Source of the DNA: Streptomyces sp. 6-11-2
Lineage (GTDB): Bacteria > Actinomycetota > Actinomycetes > Streptomycetales > Streptomycetaceae
Length of the DNA stretch: 64,000 nt
Direction of reading: 5' to 3'
NCBI RefSeq assembly: GCF_006540305.1
Contig: NZ_BJOR01000001.1
Coordinates: forward strand, 4,092,001-4,156,000
Position 1 is the first letter of the stretch, and each line of letters opens with the position of its first letter. Positions 1 through 8,426 of the stretch are shown one piece after another. The notes below the pieces were generated by a model. The model was not told the DNA's origin. It saw nothing but the letters and a program-made list of their open reading frames with translations, and searched no databases. Both the position numbers and the translations under genes were made by a program.

Positions 1-2
1 TG

Positions 3-74
3 AGGCTCACCTCGGCAGAGCGGGCGGCGGTCGCTTCCACGCCGTACCCGTTGGCACCGGCCGACGAGGTCTAG
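3..74 (+). CDS. possible 3' end of an upstream gene (partial)
   Basis: From the window edge one forward frame stays open and ends at a TAG at 72-74, giving a tail that finishes ...ASTPYPLAPADEV. The stop overlaps the stop of the convergent gene that ends at 71, as expected for tightly packed convergent genes. The piece is too short to assign a family, and a chance open frame in GC-rich DNA is possible. Confidence 0.3.
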   Translation, partial: RLTSAERAAVASTPYPLAPADEV

Positions 75-817
75 GACATCTGAGCCGCGCGCCGCTCCAT
101 CGCGCCGCGGGCCGCGTCCTCCGTCACGTACACCTCGCACATGTGGCGACCGTCCGGGGTCGCCGTGTGCTCGACCTCCCAGAGTGAGATCTCCACGCCG
201 TCGTCCAGCAGGAACGCGTGCTCGTAGAGCGAGAAGCACAGCCCGGCGCGGCCTGCGCGGCAGGGGCGGCCGAAGGCCTGGGTGATCCGGTGACCGGACG
301 CCGCCGCCAGCAGCGACGCGACATCCGCGCCCGGCCGGTCGGCATTCTCCGCGCGCCGCAGCAGACGGCGTGCGTGGTCGGCGGAGTCGTCGGACGCGTA
401 CGCGTGCCGTGCCTGGGGCGGCGGCGAGAGCTGGACCAGTACCGGCAGCTCGAACTCCGGCGCGTCCGGCGGGAGCGGCAGTCGTGCCGTGGCGGTGCTC
501 AACTCCTCCTCGTCGTCGTACACCTCGTGCTGCACCTCGCTGCCCGGCGCGGTGTTGTGCACCAGCTCCCAGAGGGTGAGCGCCGAGCCGTCGGCGAGCA
601 GCCAGGTGTGCCGGTAGGTCTCCCGGTGCAGTCCGGCGCTGTGGTGCGCCGAGTGCAGCGAACCGTCGTAGGCCAGGGCGCAGTCGAGACGCCGTATGGT
701 CTCGTCGGGTAACTCGAAGGAGTTCAGGGCGCGGCCGAGCAGTCGCGCGAGGTGCTCCTCCGGAGACCCGGGCGACTCGCGTGGCTCGTACGCAGTCGTC
801 TCGTACGGAACGCTCAA
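71..817 (-). CDS. DUF6227-type Streptomyces protein with internal duplication
   Basis: 248 aa, starting at TTG with GGGAGAA just upstream; no ATG or GTG fits better. It is acidic, with no membrane segment and no recognised catalytic motif. The visible feature is an internal duplication: residues about 62-105 (HTWLLADGSALTLWELVHNT, then EVYDDEEE) and about 190-236 (HAFLLDDGVEISLWEVEHTA, then CEVYVTEDA) share the pattern [T/A]hLLxDGxxhxLWExxH followed by EVY and acidic residues. I believe it belongs to the Streptomyces family DUF6227, whose function is unknown to me. It is convergent with whatever ends at 74 and lies downstream of the P1 peptidase gene on the same strand. Confidence 0.75.
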   Translation of the reverse strand: MSVPYETTAYEPRESPGSPEEHLARLLGRALNSFELPDETIRRLDCALAYDGSLHSAHHSAGLHRETYRHTWLLADGSALTLWELVHNTAPGSEVQHEVYDDEEELSTATARLPLPPDAPEFELPVLVQLSPPPQARHAYASDDSADHARRLLRRAENADRPGADVASLLAAASGHRITQAFGRPCRAGRAGLCFSLYEHAFLLDDGVEISLWEVEHTATPDGRHMCEVYVTEDAARGAMERRAAQMS

Positions 818-1023
818 GGTTTCTCCCGGCGTTGCTGCATGTCACCTTGTGGGTGCATACCGTAGCCCCTCGGTCGAGCATCATGTCCGCGAACCGAGAA
901 AACGTCCACGGGGAAAACGGCCGGCCGGCGCGAGAAGTTCCCGTGTGAGGCGTTGTTCCGTCAAAATCCGCAGGTCAAAAGGGCGTTGTGAGGCAGGGGC
1001 CGACCAGAGGGCGGTGCCGGAGG

Positions 1024-2049
1024 TCAACGGGCGCCGTACAGCTCCTCGTAGGCCGGCCAGTCCCCGCCCGGTCCGGTCACCGCCTCGGCCGTCCGTACCG
1101 CGCGGACGATCGCGCGGGTCACCTGGTCCGCGCCCGCCGCGAGGATCTCGTTCAGGGCGAGCGGTGAGGGGTCGAGCGGACGCGCCCCGGTGGCCAGCGC
1201 GAACACCGTGTCGCCGTCGTTGAGCAGGTGCACCGGACGTACGGCGCGCGCGATGCCGTCGTGCGCCGTGCCGGCCAGCTTCTGCGCCTGCGCCTTGGTC
1301 AGGTCCGCGTCGGTGGCGACCACTGCCAGGGTGGTGTTCAGCGGGGGAGGCGCGTTCCTCGCGGCGGCCTCGGCGAGGCGCCGCCGCGCGGCCTCGTGCA
1401 CCCGCGCTTCGGGATGGTCCACCGGTCCCTGGAACAACTCCCCGTACAGCACCCCCGTCTCCGGATCGACCGCCGACCCCACCGCGTTGGCCACCGCCAG
1501 CGCGGCCACCGTGATGCCCGAGTCGAGCACCGTGCTCGCCGTGCCGACTCCTCCCTTGAGCGGTCCCACGGCCGCCCCGGTCCCGGCGCCCACGCACCCC
1601 TCCGGCACGCGCTCGCCGGCCCCGCTCGCCGCCGCGGCCTCGACCGCGGCGCGCCCGGTGGCCGCGTCCGGCCGGGCCCGGAAGTCACCGCCGCGGCCCA
1701 GGTCGAACACGCAGGCGGCGGGTACGACCGGTACGACGTGCGAAGGTTCCGGGCCGACCCTGACCCCGCGCCCCCGCTCCTCCAGCCAGGCCATCACCCC
1801 CGAGGCGGCGTCCAGCCCGTAGGCGCTGCCGCCGGTCAGGACGACCGCCTCCACCGTCCGCACCAGGTTGCGCGGATCGAGGGCGTCGGTCTCCTTGGTT
1901 CCCGGGCCGCCACCGCGCACCTCCACGGCGGCGACGGCGCCGCCCTCCGGCGCGAGCACGACCGTCGTGCCGGTGAGCCAACCGCCGCCCGTGCGCGTCG
2001 CATGTCCCACCCGCACGCCTTCGACGTCCGTCAGAGCGTCCACTGTCAT
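1024..2049 (-). CDS. P1 family peptidase (S58, DmpA/NylC type)
   Basis: 341 aa, ATG start. The family makes proteins that cut themselves into two chains and act as N-terminal nucleophile aminopeptidases or amidases. Seen here: the N-terminal DVEGVRVGHATRT motif, GGSAYGLDAASGVMAWLEE at about 73-91, a Gly/Ala-rich core with GGVGTAS at 166-172, and LNTTLAVVATDA, where Asn238-Thr239 matches the autocleavage site and catalytic Thr of NylC. The length is usual for the family. No signal peptide is visible, so it should be cytoplasmic. The physiological substrate cannot be read from sequence. It is divergent from the small gene at 2145. Confidence 0.9.
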   Translation of the reverse strand: MTVDALTDVEGVRVGHATRTGGGWLTGTTVVLAPEGGAVAAVEVRGGGPGTKETDALDPRNLVRTVEAVVLTGGSAYGLDAASGVMAWLEERGRGVRVGPEPSHVVPVVPAACVFDLGRGGDFRARPDAATGRAAVEAAAASGAGERVPEGCVGAGTGAAVGPLKGGVGTASTVLDSGITVAALAVANAVGSAVDPETGVLYGELFQGPVDHPEARVHEAARRRLAEAAARNAPPPLNTTLAVVATDADLTKAQAQKLAGTAHDGIARAVRPVHLLNDGDTVFALATGARPLDPSPLALNEILAAGADQVTRAIVRAVRTAEAVTGPGGDWPAYEELYGAR

Positions 2050-2144
2050 GGGAGCCAGTCTCCCGGGCGAGACGCAGTCACGGGCCTCTTCGGAGGAACG
2101 GCGTGCAACGTCACGCCGCCTGCCGCGGACCGTACCCTTGAGGC

Positions 2145-2327
2145 ATGAGTACCGCCCCCGAGCCCGCCCCCGAACCGCGTGACCCGAAGACCGCGCTGAT
2201 CTTCGACGACCCGCTGAACCAGCAGTCCACGGACGACACCGACCGCGGGTGGGGCGAGCGCACGGAAGGCGACGCCGCCGGCGACCTCAAGCGCTTCCTG
2301 GACGAGAAGCCTCCCCACCACCTCTGA
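2145..2327 (+). CDS. small conserved hypothetical protein (60 aa)
   Basis: 60-residue acidic hydrophilic protein beginning MSTAPEPAPEPRDPKTALIF and ending DLKRFLDEKPPHHL. No known domain or membrane segment. A TACCCT -10-like hexamer lies about 7 nt before the ATG, suggesting a leaderless or nearly leaderless transcript. Codon third positions are typical for this genome, which supports translation. It sits alone between the divergent P1 peptidase gene and the convergent mscL. Function unknown. Confidence 0.65.
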   Translation: MSTAPEPAPEPRDPKTALIFDDPLNQQSTDDTDRGWGERTEGDAAGDLKRFLDEKPPHHL

Positions 2328-2354
2328 GGCGCGCGGGCCGCCGGACCGCGGACG

Positions 2355-2813
2355 CTACCGCTCGCCGTATCCGGAGCGGCGCCGGGCGACCAGCTCGTCG
2401 CGTATCTCCTTGAGCACCTCCAGCTCGGTCACCTCCACGACCTCCTCCGTGCCCTCCCTGGCCTTCTTCCGCGCCTCCTGGCGGGCCAGGAACTTCGCCA
2501 TGGGCAGGAGCATCAGGAAGTAGACCACCGCGGCGGTGATCAGGAACTGGAGAGCGGCGCCGAGGACCGAACCCCACATGATCTGGATGCCCTGATCGCC
2601 CTTGCAGGTGGCGCTCAGGCACGAGTCGTAATGGTCGAGGTTCTTGGTGCCGATCGCTCCGATGACCGGACTGATCACACCCTTCACCACCGCGTTGACG
2701 ATGTTGGTGAAGGCGGCGCCGACGACCACCGCTACTGCCAGATCGACGACGTTCCCGCGCATCAGGAAGGCTTTGAAGCCCTGCCAGACACTCGGGTCCT
2801 TCTTGTCGCTCAC
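2355..2813 (-). CDS. mscL: large-conductance mechanosensitive channel MscL
   Basis: MscL forms a pentameric inner-membrane valve that opens under membrane tension during osmotic downshift. Seen: the conserved N-terminal helix WQGFKAFLMRGNVVDLAVAV, TM1 (VVDLAVAVVVGAAFTNIVNA), a periplasmic loop with a Cys pair (DSCLSATCKGD), TM2 (LGAALQFLITAAVVYFLMLL) and a charged C-terminal bundle. I chose the GTG at 2811-2813 (152 aa) because AAGGAGGGG lies just before it. An ATG 21 bases further upstream (2834) would add MSKEGPQ, which is simply the translated ribosome binding site. mscL is near the same neighbours in mycobacteria. Confidence 0.95.
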   Translation of the reverse strand: MSDKKDPSVWQGFKAFLMRGNVVDLAVAVVVGAAFTNIVNAVVKGVISPVIGAIGTKNLDHYDSCLSATCKGDQGIQIMWGSVLGAALQFLITAAVVYFLMLLPMAKFLARQEARKKAREGTEEVVEVTELEVLKEIRDELVARRRSGYGER

Positions 2814-2876
2814 CTGGGGCCCCTCCTTGGACATGCAACTTCGACGTGCGGAACGAACAGCTCCGCAACCTACGGC

Positions 2877-3671
2877 TCACCACAGGGTCACCGCCAGCCT
2901 GGCTGTCGCGCTCGCCCCGGCCAGCCCCGCCGCGGTGGAGCGCGGTACCGACAGCGCGACCAGCGCCCCGCCCCCGGCCCCGTCGTCCACGGGCTCCGGG
3001 ACCTTGGCCACCCGGGCCCCGTGTGCGACCACCCGGGCCTGCCCGCCCGTCGCCGGATCCTCCGCGGCGATCACGTCGACCCGGTCGCCCGGGCGCAGCA
3101 GCCGGACCGTGGCCGCGTCCGCGATGCGCACGGGCGCGATCACCGTGCGCGCCTCGTCCGTGCCGCGGCGCCCGGCGGCCCGACCGGCTCCGTCGGCCGG
3201 AGCCGGCTGTCCACGGGCCGGTCCGCCGCGAGGCGGGTCCGGAGCATCCCGCGGGCCCGCCGCCACGAGCGCGGCCGCGGTCACGGCCAGCCCGGCCGCC
3301 ACCGCGCGCCCCCGGTGCCGTACGAGCCGCCGCAGCCCGTACCGCCCGCCGCGCACACGCACCGGCGCGAAGTGCGGCACCTCACACGTGGCCGGGGCTT
3401 CCGTGCCGGTCGCGTACGGAGAGGACCGCGTGGGCGGCGCCGGTGAAGCAGAGAGGCCCGGCAAAGGGGAGGGCAGCGGAGAGGACGGCAGGTACGGGGA
3501 GGGCAAGGGAGAAGACGGCACCGGAGAAGACGGCACCGGAGAAGACGACACCGGCCAGGACGGAGACGGAGAGGACGGAGAGGCAGGGGACGGAGAAGAC
3601 GGAGACGGCAGGGACATGCGGACCACCACCAGCGACGGGGATTTCGGCTTGCCACGCCCACGATGAGGCAT
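2877..3671 (-). CDS. SAF-domain protein with low-complexity N-terminus
   Basis: Up to 264 aa. The C-terminal half (about 165-264) looks like an SAF/CpaB-type beta-clip domain: TVIAPVRIADAATVRLLRPGDRVDVIAAED, then a second strand block ending ATARLAVTLW. A single membrane segment precedes it (AVAAGLAVTAAALVAAG, about 126-142), so the SAF domain should be outside the cell. Residues 18-75 are a Pro/Ser repeat (PSSPVPSSPLPS) encoded by imperfect 18-bp units around 3500-3560. The start is unsure: the ATG at 3669-3671 is the longest choice, and the ATG at MSLPSPS (about 3617) is plausible. Related proteins help assemble Flp pili, but no pilus genes are nearby. Confidence 0.75.
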   Translation of the reverse strand: MPHRGRGKPKSPSLVVVRMSLPSPSSPSPASPSSPSPSWPVSSSPVPSSPVPSSPLPSPYLPSSPLPSPLPGLSASPAPPTRSSPYATGTEAPATCEVPHFAPVRVRGGRYGLRRLVRHRGRAVAAGLAVTAAALVAAGPRDAPDPPRGGPARGQPAPADGAGRAAGRRGTDEARTVIAPVRIADAATVRLLRPGDRVDVIAAEDPATGGQARVVAHGARVAKVPEPVDDGAGGGALVALSVPRSTAAGLAGASATARLAVTLW

Positions 3672-3751
3672 CGCGCCGCCGCCCGCCGGAGCCCGTGTGC
3701 TACCCGCCGGTTGTGGACAACTCCCTCACTCGAAGGAGCAATTCCGCCCCG

Positions 3752-4585
3752 TTACGGCAGCGCGAACCCCGGGTCCATCCCGCCCAGCGCGCCGGCGCAC
3801 AGGCAGTCCCGCTGCTCGGTCGTGGGCAGCGCGGCCACCGCGTCGAACAGAACGCCCCGTAGCCGTTCCACGTTGGCCGCGAACACCCGCAGCACCTCCT
3901 CGTGCGAGACGCCCTCGCCGGTCTCCGCGCCCGCGTCCAGGTCGGTGACCAGCGTCATCGAGGTGTAGCAGAGCTCCAGTTCACGGGCGAGCGCCGCCTC
4001 GGGATGGCCGGTCATGCCCACCACCGACCAGCCCTGCGCCTGGTGCCACAACGACTCGGCCCGGGTCGAGAAGCGGGGCCCCTCCACCACGACGAGGGTG
4101 CCGCCGTCCACCGCGTCCCAGTCCCGCCCGCGCGCCGCCTTCAGCGTGGCCGTCCGGCCCACCGGGCAGTACGGGTCGGCCACCGAGACGTGCACGACGT
4201 TCGGCACCGTGCCGTCGGGCCGCGGCAGCCCGTCGAAGTAGGTCTGCGCCCGGGACTTCGTACGGTCGACGAACTGGTCGGGCACGAGCAGCGTGCCCGG
4301 CCCGTACTCGGGGCGCAGCCCGCCCACCGCACAGGGCCCGAGCACCTGGCGCACGCCCACGGAGCGCAGCGCCCACAGGTTGGCCCGGTAGTTGATGCGG
4401 TGCGGCGGGAGGTGGTGGCCCCGGCCGTGCCGGGGCAGGAAGGCGACCCGCCGCCCGGCGACCTCACCGAGGAAGAGGGAGTCGCTGGGTGCCCCGTACG
4501 GCGTGTCCACCCGGACCTCGGTCACGTCGTCGAGGAACGAGTAGAAGCCGGAACCGCCGATGACACCGATCTCTGCGTTCGCCAT
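3752..4585 (-). CDS. mtnP: S-methyl-5'-thioadenosine phosphorylase
   Basis: Phosphorolysis of methylthioadenosine (or a related 6-oxopurine nucleoside) to the base and methylthioribose-1-phosphate, for methionine/adenine salvage; cytoplasmic. Seen: IGVIGGSGFYSF near the N-terminus (phosphate-binding loop), LPRHGRGHHLPPHRINYRAN (about 47-66), PDQFVDRT and GMTGHPEAALARELELCY, all signatures of the MTAP branch of the PNP family. 277 aa is normal. The ATG at 4583-4585 is chosen because homology begins there; the frame stays open upstream but that sequence looks non-coding. It lies between the SAF gene and the zinc-ribbon gene on the same strand. Confidence 0.93.
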   Translation of the reverse strand: MANAEIGVIGGSGFYSFLDDVTEVRVDTPYGAPSDSLFLGEVAGRRVAFLPRHGRGHHLPPHRINYRANLWALRSVGVRQVLGPCAVGGLRPEYGPGTLLVPDQFVDRTKSRAQTYFDGLPRPDGTVPNVVHVSVADPYCPVGRTATLKAARGRDWDAVDGGTLVVVEGPRFSTRAESLWHQAQGWSVVGMTGHPEAALARELELCYTSMTLVTDLDAGAETGEGVSHEEVLRVFAANVERLRGVLFDAVAALPTTEQRDCLCAGALGGMDPGFALP

Positions 4586-4749
4586 GACCAGCACACTAGT
4601 GCCCCGGCAGGCAACGTTCGCCCCGTCGCGACGCCCGGCACGCTCCTCCGAGCTCTTCGAGCAGGAGGACCCCCGGAGCGCGCACGGGACGCCGCTCCTT
4701 GACGGGCGAACGCTGCCTGCCGCGGCACCGGCGTCCGCGCACACGCCGA

Positions 4750-4779
4750 GGACCCCACCGTCCCACGACGGCGGGGTCC
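4750..4779 (-). terminator. hairpin terminator after the zinc-ribbon gene
   Basis: Inverted repeat GGACCCC-A-CCGTC / GACGG-C-GGGGTCC with a 4-nt loop, 14 bases beyond the stop of the zinc-ribbon gene. No U-tract, as is common in Streptomyces. It would separate that gene from mtnP. Confidence 0.6.
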
Positions 4780-4792
4780 CGGAAGGAAGACG

Positions 4793-5134
4793 TCAGGCGG
4801 CGGAGCTGCCGGCCGAGCTCGTGGACGACGAGGACGACCCGGACGACCCCGACGAGGAGGACGAGCCGGAGGACGACCCCGACGAGGAGGACGAGGAACC
4901 CGAGGAAGACGGGCTCGACGACTTCGACGACGACGCCGCGCTGCTGCTCGACGAGGAGCCGCGGCTGTCGTTGCGGTAGAAGCCGGATCCCTTGAAGACA
5001 ATGCCGACCGCGGAGAACACCTTCTTCAGGCGGCCACCGCAACCGGGGCACTCGGTGAGCGCGTCGTCGGTGAACTTCTGCACCGCCTCGAGGCCCTCGC
5101 CGCACTCGGTGCACTGGTACTGATAGGTGGGCAC
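4793..5134 (-). CDS. FmdB-type zinc-ribbon protein with disordered Ser tail (Ruc-like chaperone candidate)
   Basis: 113 aa. The N-terminal zinc ribbon MPTYQYQCTECG (Cys8/Cys11) pairs with CPGCGG (Cys29/Cys32), followed by KKVFSAVGIVFKGSGFYRND, the FmdB-family signature. From residue 58 on the protein is almost pure Ser with Gly, Lys and Ala, so it is intrinsically disordered. The same two-part design is known in M. tuberculosis Rv0991c (Ruc), described as a redox-regulated, partly disordered chaperone under HrcA control. Here a CIRCE operator lies immediately upstream (5145-5171) and the gene sits in the same conserved neighbourhood. Ruc-like function is therefore a reasoned inference, not proven. 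GTCTTCCTCC (its complement GGAGGAAGAC) supplies the ribosome binding site. Confidence 0.88.
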   Translation of the reverse strand: MPTYQYQCTECGEGLEAVQKFTDDALTECPGCGGRLKKVFSAVGIVFKGSGFYRNDSRGSSSSSSAASSSKSSSPSSSGSSSSSSGSSSGSSSSSGSSGSSSSSTSSAGSSAA

Positions 5135-5144
5135 TGTCTTCCTC

Positions 5145-5171
5145 CTGGCACTCTCACTCGATGAGTGCTAA
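5145..5171 (-). promoter_or_regulatory. CIRCE operator (HrcA binding site)
   Basis: On the coding strand of the zinc-ribbon gene the sequence reads TTAGCACTC-N9-GAGTGCCAG. This matches the CIRCE consensus TTAGCACTC-N9-GAGTGCTAA at 16 of 18 arm positions with the exact 9-nt spacer. It ends 11 nt before the start codon, so HrcA bound here would block transcription or early elongation. Heat-shock induction is inferred. Confidence 0.85.
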
Positions 5172-5201
5172 CGACGGTCCATAGTGACGTATTCCCGAGG
5201 A

Positions 5202-6497
5202 TCAGTCCACTGTGACGTGAGCGCGGTGACCGACGCCACGTGCGACCGTGCGGCCCTGCGACCGGGCCGCGAGCCGCGACCTGAGGGCGACCAGGGCGAG
5301 AAGGGCGAGCACCGTGCCGGTCATCGGCACCAGGAAGCCGGCGCCGCCCCACAGGCGGTCCTCCAGCTGCCCGGCGACGGTGACCGCCGCCGCCTGGCCG
5401 AGCGCGACCGCGCCCGTGAGCCAGGTGAACGCCTCGGTGCGGGCGCCGGCCGGGACCAGGCTCTCCACCAGGGTGTAGCCGGTGATCAGGGCGGGTGCGA
5501 TGCACATGCCGACCAGGAGGCCGAGCGCCGCCAGGAGCGGCACCGAGTGCGCGGTCCACAGTGCGGACGCGGCCAGCGCCAGGGCGGTGTAGCCGACGAG
5601 GAGACGGTGCTGCGGGGCGGTCTTCCAGGCGATCGCGCCGCAGACGACGCCGGAGATCATGTTGCCCGCGGCGAAGGTTCCGTACAGCACGCCGTTGAGG
5701 CCGGGTTCGCCGATCGACTCGGTGAACGCGGCCAGCGAGACCTGCATGCCGCCGAAGACCGAGCCGATGCCGAGGAAGGTCGCGATCAGCACCCGCACGC
5801 CGGGGACGCGCAGGGCGGGGGTCTGCTCCACGCGCGTGTGCCCACCGCCGGTGACGGGCGGCTGGGTGCGCTTCTGCGCGGCGAACAGCAGACCGCCGAC
5901 CAGGGTCAGCGCGGCCTCCGTCACCAGTCCGGCGGCCGGGGTGACGGTGGTGCACAGGGCGGTCGCCAGAAGGGGGCCGACGACGAACGTCAGCTCGTCG
6001 GTGACGGACTCGAAGGCGGCCGCGGTGGTCATCAGCGGCGAGTCCTTGAGCATGACGCCCCAGCGGGCGCGCACCATCGGGCCGACCTGCGGCACGGAGG
6101 CGCCGGTCGGCACGGCCGCCGCGAACAGCGCCCACAGGGGGGCGTGGGCCAGGGCGAGCGCGGTCAGCGTCAGCCCCGCGAGGGTGTGCGCCAGAACGCC
6201 GGGGACCAGTACCGCGCGCTGTCCGTAGCGGTCGGCGAGGCGTCCGCTGTAGGGCGCGAACAGCGCCATGGAGACGCCGGTGACGGCCGCGGTGGCGCCT
6301 GCCGCGCCGTAGGAGCCGGTGGTGTGCTGCACCAGCAGCACGATGGAGATGGTGAGCATCGCGAACGGCTGGCGCGCGGCGAAACCGGGGAGCAGGAACG
6401 TCCAGGCGCCGCGGGTGCGCAGTAGTTGCCCGTATCCAGGGCGGGAGGATGCCGTCGCGGCCGGCGCCGGTTCGGAGCTGGTGACCGTGGATCCCAC
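5202..6497 (-). CDS. MFS transporter
   Basis: 431 aa with about 12 hydrophobic segments in two halves, typical of the major facilitator superfamily. The loop between helices 2 and 3 carries the family signature (APYSGRLADRYGQRAVLVPG, from GRLADRYGxR). The first helix is in the FLLPGFAARQPFAMLTISIVL block. Substrate is not recognisable; no drug-resistance or sugar-specific motif stands out and no dedicated regulator adjoins it. The GTG start (6495-6497) has AAAGG upstream. It is on the same strand as the antiporter upstream and the zinc-ribbon gene downstream, but the CIRCE-bearing gap separates it from the latter. Confidence 0.88.
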   Translation of the reverse strand: MGSTVTSSEPAPAATASSRPGYGQLLRTRGAWTFLLPGFAARQPFAMLTISIVLLVQHTTGSYGAAGATAAVTGVSMALFAPYSGRLADRYGQRAVLVPGVLAHTLAGLTLTALALAHAPLWALFAAAVPTGASVPQVGPMVRARWGVMLKDSPLMTTAAAFESVTDELTFVVGPLLATALCTTVTPAAGLVTEAALTLVGGLLFAAQKRTQPPVTGGGHTRVEQTPALRVPGVRVLIATFLGIGSVFGGMQVSLAAFTESIGEPGLNGVLYGTFAAGNMISGVVCGAIAWKTAPQHRLLVGYTALALAASALWTAHSVPLLAALGLLVGMCIAPALITGYTLVESLVPAGARTEAFTWLTGAVALGQAAAVTVAGQLEDRLWGGAGFLVPMTGTVLALLALVALRSRLAARSQGRTVARGVGHRAHVTVD

Positions 6498-6700
6498 GGC
6501 CCGTGCCTTTCTGCCGCCTGGTAGCGCGGGCCCGGGCGTGCGGGCGCGCCGAGAGCTGTCCTCTTGCGCGGACTGCGGTAGATACCGGCGCCCACTGCGG
6601 GGGACTACCCGGCCGCCATACGGTCGCGCCAGCTCTGCGTCAGGCAGAGTTGGTTCGATCAGGGTGCTCCCTCATCGTACAGGGGCGCGGGGACCCCTCT

Positions 6701-8212
6701 TCAGCCTCGGCTGCCCGCCCCCGCTCCGTCGGCGCCCAGCCATCCGGCCAGCTTGCCGCCCCGGCCGACCGCGCGCAGGCGCTGTTCGGCCGCCTCCCGG
6801 ACCGGGTCGGTGGCGACGACGAGGAGTTCGTCGCCGCGCCGCAGGGTGGTGGTCGGCAGCGGTACGAACGACTTGCCCTCGCGGACCACCAGGGTGACCG
6901 CGGACCCGGATGGCAGCCGCAGCTCGTTGATCTCGACGCCGTGCATCCGGGACCCGGCGGGGATGGCGACGGACAGCAGGTGGCCGCGCAGCCGTTCCAG
7001 GGGCGCCGACTCGATGCCGAGGTCGGCGGCCTCCTCTCCGGACCCCAGCCGCAGCTTGCGGGCGAGCCAGGGCAGGGTCGGCCCCTGCACGAGGGTGTAG
7101 ACGACGACCAGGACGAAGACGATGTTGAAGATGCGGTGGGTGGCGTCGACCCCGTTCACCATGGGGATCGTCGCCAGGATGACGGGCACGGCGCCGCGCA
7201 GTCCGGCCCAGGACATCAGGGCCTGTTCCTGCCACGGCACCCGGAAGGGCAGCAGGCTGGCCACCACGCCCAGCGGTCGCGCGACCATGGTCAGCACCAG
7301 GCCGATGACGAGGGCGGGCCAGACGTCGTCGAGCAGCTCGTGCGGGGTGACCAGCAGACCGAGCATGACGAACATGCCGATCTGGGCGATCCAGCCGAGC
7401 CCTTCGGCGAAGCCGCGGGTGGCGGGCCAGTGCGGCAGCTTGGCGTTGCCGAGCACCATCGACGCGAGGTAGACGGCCAGGAAGCCGCTGCCGTGGGCCA
7501 GCGCGCCGGCGGCGTACGCCGTGACGGCGATCGCCATGACGGCGATCGGGTAGAGGCCGGAGGCGGGCAGCGCGACGTGCCGCAGGCCCCAGGAACCGAG
7601 CCAGCCCACCGCCAGGCCGATGGCTGCGCCGATGGCCAGCTCCAGGGCTATCTCGCCCACCAGGACGTACCAGTGCTCGATCGGTCCCGCGGTGGAGAAA
7701 GCGACGACCAGGATGACCACGGGGGCGTCGTTGAAGCCGGACTCGGCTTCCAGCGTGCCCGTCACGCGCGCGGGCAGGGGGATCTTGCGCAGCACCGAGA
7801 AGACGGCCGCCGCGTCCGTGGAGGACACCACCGCGCCGATGATCAGCGCCTGACTCCACCCCAGGCCGGCGAGGTAGTGGGCGGCGGCCGCTGTGACGCC
7901 GACACTCACGGCGACGCCGACCACCGCCAGGGTGGCGGCGGCCGGAAGGACCGGCTTGATCTCTTTCCACTTCGTGCCGAGACCGCCCTCGGCGAGGATC
8001 ACGACGAGGGCCGCGTAGCCGATGACCTGGGTCAGTTCGGCGTTGGTGAAGTGGATGTGGCCAAGGCCGTCCGAGCCCATGACGACGCCGATCCCCAGGT
8101 AGACGAGCAGGCTGGGGAGCCCGCTGCGCGAGGAGATCCGGACCGCTGCGACCGCGACGAGCAGGACGACCGAGCAGGCGAGCAGGAGCTGGTTGAGGTG
8201 GTGAACAGTCAG
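6701..8212 (-). CDS. potassium/proton antiporter (CPA1 family) with RCK-C domain, CTG start
   Basis: 503 aa. A Na+/H+ exchanger domain of roughly 12 helices covers residues 1-400, including the conserved STDAAAVFSVLRKIPLP and EAESGFNDAPVVILV motifs. A C-terminal TrkA-C/RCK-C regulatory domain follows (GVEINELRLPSGSAVTLVVREG ... GDELLVVATDP). Reading only from the first ATG (8080) would lose the first helix. The frame is open to 8212, giving LTVHHLNQLLLACSVVLLVAV, with GGAAGG 8 nt before a CTG, so the natural start is most likely CTG. No ATG, GTG or TTG is available in that stretch. Membrane protein, inferred to export K+ (or Na+) for proton intake. Confidence 0.88.
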   Translation of the reverse strand: MTVHHLNQLLLACSVVLLVAVAAVRISSRSGLPSLLVYLGIGVVMGSDGLGHIHFTNAELTQVIGYAALVVILAEGGLGTKWKEIKPVLPAAATLAVVGVAVSVGVTAAAAHYLAGLGWSQALIIGAVVSSTDAAAVFSVLRKIPLPARVTGTLEAESGFNDAPVVILVVAFSTAGPIEHWYVLVGEIALELAIGAAIGLAVGWLGSWGLRHVALPASGLYPIAVMAIAVTAYAAGALAHGSGFLAVYLASMVLGNAKLPHWPATRGFAEGLGWIAQIGMFVMLGLLVTPHELLDDVWPALVIGLVLTMVARPLGVVASLLPFRVPWQEQALMSWAGLRGAVPVILATIPMVNGVDATHRIFNIVFVLVVVYTLVQGPTLPWLARKLRLGSGEEAADLGIESAPLERLRGHLLSVAIPAGSRMHGVEINELRLPSGSAVTLVVREGKSFVPLPTTTLRRGDELLVVATDPVREAAEQRLRAVGRGGKLAGWLGADGAGAGSRG

Positions 8213-8426
8213 CAGCGGTTCCTTCCGCGAGTTCCCGGTTTACTTCGTTACCTTACCTAACTCTTGACGCTTTCTTGACGCGTCCCGTGACGAGATGGAG
8301 ACGTCTCGCCGCCGCTGGACCCGACTCCGCGTCAAGTGCTACCGGGCCCTGCGCCTATGGTTGCTCCAGCGTTCATTCGAAGTCACAGCCCGACCTGCCG
8401 CTCGCGTTAGGACAGCAAGGACAGCG

